Of a stretch of 64,000 nucleotides of DNA, positions 8,957-17,900 are shown in pieces. The stretch spans positions 62,001-126,000 of the forward strand of contig NSIM01000003.1 of assembly GCA_002737705.1 (NCBI GenBank). Reading direction: 5' to 3'. The position numbers were made by a program, and so were the translations under genes. Below the pieces are notes generated by a model that searched no databases, was not told the DNA's origin, and saw nothing but the letters and a program-made list of their open reading frames with translations. Every line of letters starts with the position of its first letter. The first letter of the stretch is position 1. This stretch comes from Flavobacteriales bacterium. GTDB lineage: Bacteria > Bacteroidota > Bacteroidia > NS11-12g > UBA955.

Positions 8957-10475
8957 TAGTAAGCATATTGACAATTGGTTAAGCCAACAGTTCGAGGATT
9001 TTACCCCAAATCCGCCCCAAGCTGCATGGCAATCAGTCCATGCTTCCCTTGACCGCAAAGAGCGCCTGCGCAAATTCATATGGTATTGTTCTGCTGCCGG
9101 CGTTCTTTTGATTGCGGTTTTTTCTCTTATTCAGTTAAACCCCAAACAATCTTTGCAAAATTCTCAGGTATCCACTATCTATCAGAACCCAGCTGCACCC
9201 CATAATTTGGCCTCTAAGGGAGCCTCTGATAAAGCGTCTAAAGTAGCCTCTGATAAAGCGTCTAAAGTAGCCTCTGATAAAGCGTCTAAAGTAGCCTCTG
9301 ATAAAGCGTTTTCAAATAAGCCAAATATTTCCGTTGTCGAAGCCGGCGTTTTACCGCTTACAACTCCCGTCATTGATTCAGATTCCGAGACCAAAAAGCA
9401 GGTAGAACAAGTCCTGCATTCTGCCCTTTCTATCCGCAAAAAAAATCCGAAAGATGAAAATCTAAAAACACCAGCACGTATTCGAACCGAGCGCGATGGC
9501 AAACAATCCAAAGACCAAACCAATGGACAGCTTTTGAATGGTTTACTTGTCGGGCAAATCCAAGATGTGCAACCGACTAAATTTTTCAATCAATCGCCCT
9601 CGATTATTCCAATAAGCACCAATAATATCTCACACTGGACTTCTGATTTGGTCGGATTTGGCCTAGAAAAAATACTGATTCACCCTGCATTGAATAGTAT
9701 GGGGGTTTTCGAAAATCTACCAAAATTGGAGACCAGTCCTTCGCCTGTTTCACAGAAATTGTTGGGAAGATGGAGTCTCGAGTTGTCAGCTGATCAAAAC
9801 CAGACCGGAATAATTTACAGTGCGGCGAATAAGTATAGCCATTACATCCATAAAAATTATTTTGAGCGTATCAAAGCGGGTGAATTTTCAATGGGTGCTT
9901 CCCGTTTTCAAACCGCGGGGATATATCAAATCTCAGCCCAAAATTCTATCAAAGTGGGTGTGAGTTGGGCACAGAATCGCAGCCGACAACAATTTGATTT
10001 TTCCGATAGTATGCCTGCCACGGTTGTGCAAGGTCAGTCTCCCGATGGATTGGGTTATTATCCCATTTTCTCATATCTAAACTTGGGTCCTCAAGTCAAA
10101 TTTTCTTCTCAATCAACCTACCGCATACTTTCTATTCCCTTGGGTTGGGTTGGGCATTACTCTCTGGTTAAGAAACTCTATTTTAGCCCCGAGGTTTTGT
10201 TGCAAGCGAATCAATTGAAGGTGTTGAATGGATCTAAAACCCTTGATTACCAAACATTATTACAAAAAGATGTAGACAATGCCATGTTTAGACAATGGAT
10301 TTGGAGCGCGCGCGTGGCATTAGGACTCGAAAAACGTTTAAATTATATCCAATCAATAGGATTGCGATTGAATGCCCAAGGAATGGTAAGCCCAATGTAT
10401 TTGACCAACGCGGCGGTACAATCGAGGGGATGGTCATTGGGTTTATCGGCTCATTATACATGGAGGATTCAATAA
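8922..10475 (+). CDS. Predicted trans-envelope protein: anti-sigma-like N-terminus, one TM helix, repeat-containing linker, C-terminal outer-membrane beta-barrel-like domain
   Basis: Overlaps the sigma gene by 35 nt. WLSQQFEDFTPNPPQAAWQSVHASL then TM (FIWYCSAAGVLLIAVFSLIQL), then (ASDKASKV)n, then amphipathic beta-strand-rich C-terminus ending ...GWSLGLSAHYTWRIQ. Confidence 0.7.
   Translation: MKKIETRKLKNNSKHIDNWLSQQFEDFTPNPPQAAWQSVHASLDRKERLRKFIWYCSAAGVLLIAVFSLIQLNPKQSLQNSQVSTIYQNPAAPHNLASKGASDKASKVASDKASKVASDKASKVASDKAFSNKPNISVVEAGVLPLTTPVIDSDSETKKQVEQVLHSALSIRKKNPKDENLKTPARIRTERDGKQSKDQTNGQLLNGLLVGQIQDVQPTKFFNQSPSIIPISTNNISHWTSDLVGFGLEKILIHPALNSMGVFENLPKLETSPSPVSQKLLGRWSLELSADQNQTGIIYSAANKYSHYIHKNYFERIKAGEFSMGASRFQTAGIYQISAQNSIKVGVSWAQNRSRQQFDFSDSMPATVVQGQSPDGLGYYPIFSYLNLGPQVKFSSQSTYRILSIPLGWVGHYSLVKKLYFSPEVLLQANQLKVLNGSKTLDYQTLLQKDVDNAMFRQWIWSARVALGLEKRLNYIQSIGLRLNAQGMVSPMYLTNAAVQSRGWSLGLSAHYTWRIQ
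9222..9309 (+). repeat. 24-bp in-frame tandem repeat (about 3.7 copies) gcctctgataaagcgtctaaagta
   Basis: Perfect copies at 9222-9245, 9246-9269 and 9270-9293, plus a partial copy; encodes ASDKASKV. Confidence 0.95.
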
Positions 10476-10515
10476 ATTGAAAATAAATTGTTTTATATTG
10501 GGTAAATTGCACAAG

Positions 10516-12945
10516 ATGAGCGTCAAGTCTTTGTTTTGGGTATTTTCTTTTCTCTTTGGGTATGCCCAGGCCCAAGTATTACAACCACTGGGATCGGGAC
10601 TGCCAGCCAAAGTGGTTTCCTCGTTTGCGGCAGGAAATGAATACCTCGCGCTGTTTGAAGAAACCAGTACACTTGAAACCAATGATTTCACAATGGCGCG
10701 TTGGAATGGTGTGAATTGGAGTTATTACCCTGGACTTAGCACGCCTGTTCCAGTGAAAACTGTCAAGGGAACGTATAATTTCCATTCTATTGCTTTATAC
10801 CACGATACCTTGTATGCGGCGGCCTATATGGTTGATGCTATTAGGGATGCAGATATTCCAATAAGTCATTTATACAAGTGGGATGGGTTTAAATGGGTAC
10901 CTGAGATTGGCGTAATTGATACGCGCAATGATGGCATTATTGCCATGACAGTTTTCGATGACAAACTCATTGTTGCAGGGTTATTTAACAATATAATTGA
11001 TGGGAAGTCCATTCAAAATATTGCTGCTTATAATGGTAGTAAATGGTCTTATATCGGAAATAGTGGAACCACACAAGGAACGGACGGAGTGATACGCACA
11101 TTGGCAGTTGTAGGCAATCGTTTGTATGTGGGGGGAGATTTTCAAAAATTTGCGGGTTCTAATACCGGTAATATTGCCTATTTCTCAGCAGCCAATGGCG
11201 GCTGGGGTGGAATAGGCAGTCCGTTTGCAGGCGAAATTCTCGAATTGGGAGTGTTTAACAACAAGATTGCAGCTTTGGGAAAAGACGCCCAGGGCCAGAA
11301 AAAGATTGCTGTTTTCCAGGGCAATTGGTCATCTTCTTTGGGGTTTGATTCCTTCAGCGTAGCCAATCCTACGACCTTAATGGGTGCAGGCAATGATTTG
11401 CTCATTGGTGGATCTTTTGTTAAGAATGGGAACGGGACATCTTTGTTGGTTTATGATGGGTCTTCTCTTTCGTTTACAGGAAATCGTATCAATGGAAACT
11501 TCACACTCGGTCAGCGGGGTGATGGCGCCTTTATTTGGGGAGATTTCACCGAATTAAATACAGACATTCAATATTTTTCTAAAATAGAATCGGAATCGGG
11601 AAATCTTTGTGGCGACCTATTTTTTGATGCCAACTCTAATTGCATGAAAGACGATGCTGAAATTGGCCTTTCTGCCAAGTTAATTAGAATGTCAAATAAA
11701 GTTTCGGGTACTGTGTATTTTGCTGTTAGTGATTCGCTGGGTCATTTTAGCATGGCATTGCCAGCGGGAGATTATGATTTGTCTACGGTGGCTGGCAAAC
11801 ATTTGTATTCTGTCTGCCTGGGCAATACAACGGCACGCATTCGCAATGGGGTATATAGTTATGTAAGATTGGGTCAATATCAGCTTCCTTCCTTACAAGA
11901 TCTCCAAGTAGGTATCGAGGCAATGGTTCCTGAGAATTCCAAAGCCGGCGATGAAGTCCGCTTGATTTTGGCTATTACAAACCACGGAGCAAGCCCAGTA
12001 AATAATGGAACTGTTCATGTATTGCACAGCAATGCCATAACAGCTTATCAATCGATTCCTCCACCCGACAATTATGCCAATGGGGAAGCAATTTATTCTT
12101 TGGCAAATTTGCCGGCTTTTGGGGTTCAGTTTATCTCAATCAAAACGAACCTACCCGAGGATGCTAAACAGGAGGATGACTTTCCAATCTATATTAAAAC
12201 CGGTTCTGGCATTAGCCAAAAAGATGCAGACAAAACCGACAATGCCGACACGCTTAAATTGCGCTTAGGGAGAAGGGGTGGTTTGGTGACGGTGCTGAAA
12301 GAAAGTGATGAAAAAAATACAGTGGATTATAGGGCCTTACAATGGAATTACCGTGTTGATTTTCGCAATACAAGCACTTCGTTCGTAAAGCGTGCAGTCT
12401 TTGTGGATACCCTCGATGTCAATTTGCCCCTCATGCGTTTGGTATTAACCTCTTTTTATCCAACAAAAGCTATGTACAGTATTGAACAGGGTAGAATTTT
12501 GGTTGTAGATTTTCCAGAAGCAAACTTGAGTGCATTCGAAATATATCCTGTCAATAGTGTTGGATTCGTAAAATATCGTGTCGAAATATCAAAAAATTTA
12601 CCCATTAATTCCCTGATTAACAACCGGGCTATGATTGATTTTGATAGCAAATGGAAAGCGTATTCTCAAAACTGTTTGGTGCGGTTGGTCGACAAAACCC
12701 TTTCCGTAAAAAAACTTTTAGGCAATATTCATGTGTATCCCAATCCAGCCTTAAATACACTAACGGCAAGTGGCTTACAGGCTTTTTTAAATGTCAAATG
12801 GCAAATGCTTTCTGTATCTGGAGCCATTGTTCTTGAGGGAATTGTCCTTGAAGACCAATTGGAGATAAATACCCGTGGTTTGGCCAAGGGTTTGTATTCG
12901 CTTCGGATTGGGAATACCCAAGCCTTGATTCAAATTCAGCAGTAA
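10516..12945 (+). CDS. T9SS type A sorting domain protein (propeller-like N-terminus, SdrD-B-like and DUF11-like domains)
   Basis: Signal peptide MSVKSLFWVFSFLFGYAQAQ; repeated YNGSKWSYIG-type blades; CGDLFFDANSNCMKDDAEIGLS; C-terminus IHVYPNPALNTLTASGL...GLAKGLYSLRI. Confidence 0.82.
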   Translation: MSVKSLFWVFSFLFGYAQAQVLQPLGSGLPAKVVSSFAAGNEYLALFEETSTLETNDFTMARWNGVNWSYYPGLSTPVPVKTVKGTYNFHSIALYHDTLYAAAYMVDAIRDADIPISHLYKWDGFKWVPEIGVIDTRNDGIIAMTVFDDKLIVAGLFNNIIDGKSIQNIAAYNGSKWSYIGNSGTTQGTDGVIRTLAVVGNRLYVGGDFQKFAGSNTGNIAYFSAANGGWGGIGSPFAGEILELGVFNNKIAALGKDAQGQKKIAVFQGNWSSSLGFDSFSVANPTTLMGAGNDLLIGGSFVKNGNGTSLLVYDGSSLSFTGNRINGNFTLGQRGDGAFIWGDFTELNTDIQYFSKIESESGNLCGDLFFDANSNCMKDDAEIGLSAKLIRMSNKVSGTVYFAVSDSLGHFSMALPAGDYDLSTVAGKHLYSVCLGNTTARIRNGVYSYVRLGQYQLPSLQDLQVGIEAMVPENSKAGDEVRLILAITNHGASPVNNGTVHVLHSNAITAYQSIPPPDNYANGEAIYSLANLPAFGVQFISIKTNLPEDAKQEDDFPIYIKTGSGISQKDADKTDNADTLKLRLGRRGGLVTVLKESDEKNTVDYRALQWNYRVDFRNTSTSFVKRAVFVDTLDVNLPLMRLVLTSFYPTKAMYSIEQGRILVVDFPEANLSAFEIYPVNSVGFVKYRVEISKNLPINSLINNRAMIDFDSKWKAYSQNCLVRLVDKTLSVKKLLGNIHVYPNPALNTLTASGLQAFLNVKWQMLSVSGAIVLEGIVLEDQLEINTRGLAKGLYSLRIGNTQALIQIQQ

Positions 12946-12946
12946 T

Positions 12947-13846
12947 TCAACAATATTTCTTGGCAAAAGCATAGAGGTTAAAATCCCCATTTTTAATTTC
13001 TTGTGCAATGCGATCTTTAATTTCTAACAAGGAATGCTGTTTCATTTTGTCTCGTTGCACTATACGGTATACTTTTTCGGCCAGCAGATGAATGTGTCTA
13101 CCCTGCAAATGGGCAATTTTTTGGTGGGCATTGATGGCCTCACTGAGGCTTATGATTCCCTCATTTCGGGTTGCGATTGTTTTGATTACTGGAATTTCCC
13201 AAGCATCAATTGTGCTACGTTGGTGTGACAATTTTTGTAAATGGTTGGCAAATGTATCGGAACCCTCCCTGTCAGATTTGTTAACCACAAATATATCGGC
13301 AATTTCCATGACCCCACTTTTAAGTGTTTGTATTTCGTCCCCACTCTCAGGAACGGTCAGTACCAAAGTGGTATCGGCAAGACCAGCGATTTCAATTTCA
13401 CTTTGCCCGACACCCACAGTTTCAATAATGATTCGGTCGAATTGGGCATGTTTGAGTATGTCACACACTTCGATAATACTGGCCGTCAATCCACCCAAAG
13501 AACCGCGTGCCGACATGCTTCTGATATATACCTTTGGATCGAGAAACAATCCTGGCATGCGCAATCGGTCTCCAAGCAGTGAACCCAAATTGAATGGAGA
13601 GGAAGGGTCTACTGCAACAATGGCTGTTTTTAGTCCTAGACTACTCCAATACAATACCAACGCATTGACCAAACTACTTTTTCCTGCTCCAGGAGGTCCT
13701 GTGATGCCAATTACAGGGGCGTGACCATGCAATTTTTCTAAAAGGGCTATGCCTTTGGGATCTTGATTCTCGACCCAGGTAATTGCCCTCGCGATGGCTC
13801 TTTGGTTGCCTTCAGCAATGAGTTGAGGGCTTGGGTTAAATGCCAT
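12947..13846 (-). CDS. meaB: Methylmalonyl-CoA mutase-associated GTPase MeaB (ArgK family)
   Basis: VIGITGPPGAGKSSLVNALVLYW, VAVDPSSPFNLGSLLGDRLRM, IIIETVGVGQSEIEIAGLADTTLVL, DIFVVNKSDREGSD. ATG at 13846 preferred. Confidence 0.92.
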   Translation of the reverse strand: MAFNPSPQLIAEGNQRAIARAITWVENQDPKGIALLEKLHGHAPVIGITGPPGAGKSSLVNALVLYWSSLGLKTAIVAVDPSSPFNLGSLLGDRLRMPGLFLDPKVYIRSMSARGSLGGLTASIIEVCDILKHAQFDRIIIETVGVGQSEIEIAGLADTTLVLTVPESGDEIQTLKSGVMEIADIFVVNKSDREGSDTFANHLQKLSHQRSTIDAWEIPVIKTIATRNEGIISLSEAINAHQKIAHLQGRHIHLLAEKVYRIVQRDKMKQHSLLEIKDRIAQEIKNGDFNLYAFAKKYC

Positions 13847-13850
13847 AATG

Positions 13851-13858
13851 CGAAGATA
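13851..13858 (-). promoter_or_regulatory. -7-like box TATCTTCG, 4 nt before the meaB ATG
   Basis: TAnnTTCG variant on the minus strand. Confidence 0.35.
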
Positions 13859-13941
13859 TTCAAATTGGTGATGTAAGCAGTAAGTCACATTGACAAAAAT
13901 TTCAATCCCCAATTGGGGTATTGATTTCAAGGCAATGCGTT

Positions 13942-14949
13942 TTAAGGTTGCTTTACCCTGCTATAAGGCAATGCGGAGAGCGATGTGTAATCTCCATTTA
14001 AATACTGGTGATAACCAGCCATGGCTACCATCGCGGCATTGTCTGTACAGAATTCAAATTCGGGAATGAGGGCTGGGATTGCATATTTTTTCCCCAATGT
14101 CAAAAATGTTTGTCGCAATTCACTATTGGCCGATACGCCACCGGTTAATCCTATACTGGCGGGTTTGAAGTGTTGAATGGCTTTTTCAAAGCGCTTCATA
14201 AGACTCACAATAATTTGTCTTTGGTAAGAGGCGCAAACATCAGCCAAATGAGCCTCTAAAAAAAGGGGGTCTATCGCAATGCGTTTATGGAGGAAATAGA
14301 GTAATGATGTTTTAATACCAGAGAAACTGAAGTCAAATTCTTTGGTTTGGCTGTCGGGAAACCCAAATGCCAATGGGTTCCCATTTTTTGCATAGTTGTC
14401 GATAAAGGGCCCTCCGGGATAGGGCAATCCCATGAGTTTTGCTGCTTTGTCAAATGCTTCTCCTGCTGCATCATCTTGGGTGCTACCCACAATTTCCGTG
14501 TTCAGAGGTGTGCTTACAAATACAATTTGTGTATGCCCTCCGCTCACCAATAAGCACAACATTGGCAAGGCTATATCGCGGTCTATAAATAAGGCAGCAA
14601 TGTGCGCTTGGAGATGATTTACCCCAATCAAAGGCAAATCTTTTGCGATGCACAATCCTTTTGCCACATTGAGGCCCACCAACAATGAACCCATTAATCC
14701 AGGGCCTTGGGTTACCGCTATTGCAGACAGTTCATCCATCGTAATATGCGCTTTTTCTAAGGCCATTACAATGACGGGAATAATATTGCTTTGGTGTGCC
14801 CGAGAGGCCAATTCTGGAACAACCCCACCGTATTGCGCATGTACTGTTTGCGTCGCTGTTATATTGGCAAGGATTTTGCCGTTACACAAGACCGCAGCGG
14901 CAGTATCGTCACAACTGCTTTCAATGCCCAAAATAGTGGAGAGTGACAT
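13942..14949 (-). CDS. tsaD: tRNA N6-adenosine threonylcarbamoyltransferase
   Basis: ILGIESSCDDTAAAV, VVPELASRAHQSNI, LMCLLVSGGHTQIVFV, DDAAGEAFDKAAKLMGLPYPGGP, GGVSANSELR. Confidence 0.96.
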   Translation of the reverse strand: MSLSTILGIESSCDDTAAAVLCNGKILANITATQTVHAQYGGVVPELASRAHQSNIIPVIVMALEKAHITMDELSAIAVTQGPGLMGSLLVGLNVAKGLCIAKDLPLIGVNHLQAHIAALFIDRDIALPMLCLLVSGGHTQIVFVSTPLNTEIVGSTQDDAAGEAFDKAAKLMGLPYPGGPFIDNYAKNGNPLAFGFPDSQTKEFDFSFSGIKTSLLYFLHKRIAIDPLFLEAHLADVCASYQRQIIVSLMKRFEKAIQHFKPASIGLTGGVSANSELRQTFLTLGKKYAIPALIPEFEFCTDNAAMVAMAGYHQYLNGDYTSLSALPYSRVKQP

Positions 14950-14954
14950 TTTAA

Positions 14955-17900
14955 GTGGATTTAATGGTGAAGTTGAATAGTATGTTTGATAGATTGAAAA
15001 ATACTGGCACAAAACTACGGAAGTTTATACTTCTGCTGTTGTTTTCGTTTCTGTTCATTATAGGGACGGCTGCCTTTTTATTGTCTCAAGAAAGTATACA
15101 AAACTACTTTGCCCATCGATTTGTTTCGAATCTAGAGAAAGAACTGAATACCAATATTAATTTGGGGCATATCTCAATTGATTTTCGGGGGAATATCCAC
15201 ATCGAGAAACTCAGAATACTTGATTTATACCATGATACGCTTCTTGAGTTTGAACAACTCGATGCAAGAATATACGGTATTGGATTTAGAAAGCATGTCA
15301 TTACATTGTCGGATGTGAGGCTTGATAATTTTAAAGTAAAACTGGGTATTCATGCCATTGGATCCGGATCAAATCTTGATTTTTTAACCGACTATTTTGA
15401 TGGGGAAAATCAGGATTCCCACAACAAACCTTGGCGTGTATGTATTCAAAAAGCGTCCTTGATCGGGGGCGATTTTGTGTATTTTAATAAACAAAAAGAT
15501 GCCATTGATGGTCTTTTTGATCCCAACTATTTGCATTTTAGTGGTTTGGGAATTGACTTTGATTCAATGGGCTTTGGGAAACCCATTTTCTATGCAAAAG
15601 TGCATCATATTCAGGGAGTAGAAAGGAGCGGATTGACAATTTCAAAAGGTAGATTCAATATGCTACTGGATGAGAAAGAATTAATTTTTAGCGAAATGGA
15701 GCTCAAAACTCCTTACAGTACGATCGCCAATCGGGTAGAATTGAAATACAATTCTGTTGACAATTTATCTGATATATTTGACAGTATTCGGTGGAATATT
15801 TCGCTCAATAAATCCCTCATTTCTTTGGGAGATTTACAAGCGTTTAATCCATGGTTTAAAAATCACACCCTTCCATTGCATGTGGATTTAAATGCGGTGG
15901 GAACCCTTTCAAACCTGCGACTCACCCATTTTAGTGTTGCAACTGACCCACAGAAAACTTTGTTAAAAGGAGTGGGTCGAATTTCATCTTTGGAATCACT
16001 TTCAGCCATGCGTTACGAACTTGATTTTGCGGAATCGCAACTAGCCATGGACGATATTGTTGGCCTTTTCAAGGATTTAGATTCTATTCCCCAATTGAAG
16101 AATTTCCCCTTGAATACGGTACAGGGAAAACTTTCTGGATCGCTTAATGGGTTAAAATTTGACGGACTAATGGATGCAAATCCTGGTGAATATTTGGGGA
16201 ATTTCGTTTTGCAGTTTAATAACGATGGTTCCATTTCAAATTTTGGCGCATCGGGCAGTTTGTCGATGTTTGATTTGTCGAGAATAGGCGGTGATAGACT
16301 CGATGTAACACTCAACCAAGCCTCTTTGACCTTAAATGGAACTGGCAGTACACCCAATGATTTGCAGGCCGATTTAGCAATAGATATTCAGCAAATTAGT
16401 GGAATTGGTCGTTCAATTAAAGACTGTACAATACGTATTTTGGCACGTCAAGACACCCTAGATTTGGATGCGATATTTTCCGATCCAAAATTCTCAATGG
16501 AGGCAAATGCGCGTATTTTGTCTTGGCATTCTAAACCAAGAATTCAGGCAACGCTCATGGCATCGAATCTTGTGTTCGACAAATTGGGATTGGAAGGTTT
16601 GCCATTGGCTCTATCTTGTAATGCTTTTTTTGATTTTGGGTCAGAAGATTTGGGAAATACCAATGCCAACTTTTCTGTTCAACAATTGGTTGCTGATCAT
16701 GGCGCAACCCGATATTTTTGCAACAATCAACAACTTCATGTTACCGAGAACAAAGGCTGGACATTTGCTGGTGATTGGATTAATGGAAATATTTCTAGGG
16801 CTTGGAATATTGCTGAAGCCCAGAATTTGGGACAATACCTTGTATCATCATTTCTGCCCAATCGATTTAAATCCCCCAAAAATTTTCTGCTAGAAGACAT
16901 GGATTTTGATTTGCACATCAATCAAACGGGGTGGCTTTCTTCTGTTGTTGAGCCAACATTGGAAACAGGACCTATCAATCTTAGTGGAAAAATCGTGTCA
17001 AAAAACTCGGTGGTTCAGGCGATAATAGGCCCTGTAGATTTTGAATTTCGGGGGTCGAAATTTGCTGGTGTAACAATGGATTTACACAGCAATGATGCTG
17101 GAACGCTGCGTTTCAATCTGGAAAGTCAATCTGCAGAATTTGGAGAAGTCAAACACGATACGTTTGCCATTAATGGAGAACTAGAAAAAGGTATTTTGAA
17201 TGTCGGAATCAATATTCATGAATTCAAAGACCAGTATGGGGTTAAGTTGGGCTTTAACAGTTTTGTAGAAAAGGACTCCTTTCCAACTGATATTTTGTAT
17301 GCTGACATACATATTTACAACGAGCCATGGCAGCTAGATAAGCGGACGCACCTCAGTTTTGAAAGAGGAAATCGAATCAAAGTGAGCAATTTTATACTCA
17401 ATAGCCCATACAATTTTATTGATATGCATGGCATTGTTTCGGCCAGCTTACGGGACACTTTTTCTGTGGAAATGGAAAATATAACACCCCAAATTCTCGA
17501 ACCATTTTTTGCTAAAGGAATTTTCGATAGTCTCGATTTTCATTGGGGAGGCAAGTTGAATATCGCAGGTGTATTGGGGGATGTTAAAATGATGGGCACA
17601 AGTTATCTAAACAATGTGCGCTATCTTGGGTATGATTATGGATCATTTAATTTGAATTTGCAAGAGAAAGGATATGCGGGGGTCATTGGCATCAATTTCA
17701 AAGGGAGAAAAGGGCCGCTTAAGAATGTTGCCATTGTGGGCGATTTAGATTTGACTGACAAGGTTTCTAAGATTGATGCCAATTTAGACATTCCACTCAA
17801 AACCCCCTTACATATTCTTCAACCTTTTCTCAGGGGTATTGTTGTTACTGAATCAGGTTTTATCGATGGAAGAGTCAGATTTGTCGGAGCCCTCAACAAT

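Noticed and set aside
9222-9309. Possible CRISPR-like array
   Set aside because: Direct tandem repeats without spacers, in-frame within a coding gene, and no cas genes in the window.
9182-9589. 135-aa minus-strand ORF with (LDALSEAT)n repeats
   Set aside because: Simply the antisense reading of the 24-bp tandem repeat; 24 is divisible by 3 so all frames stay open.
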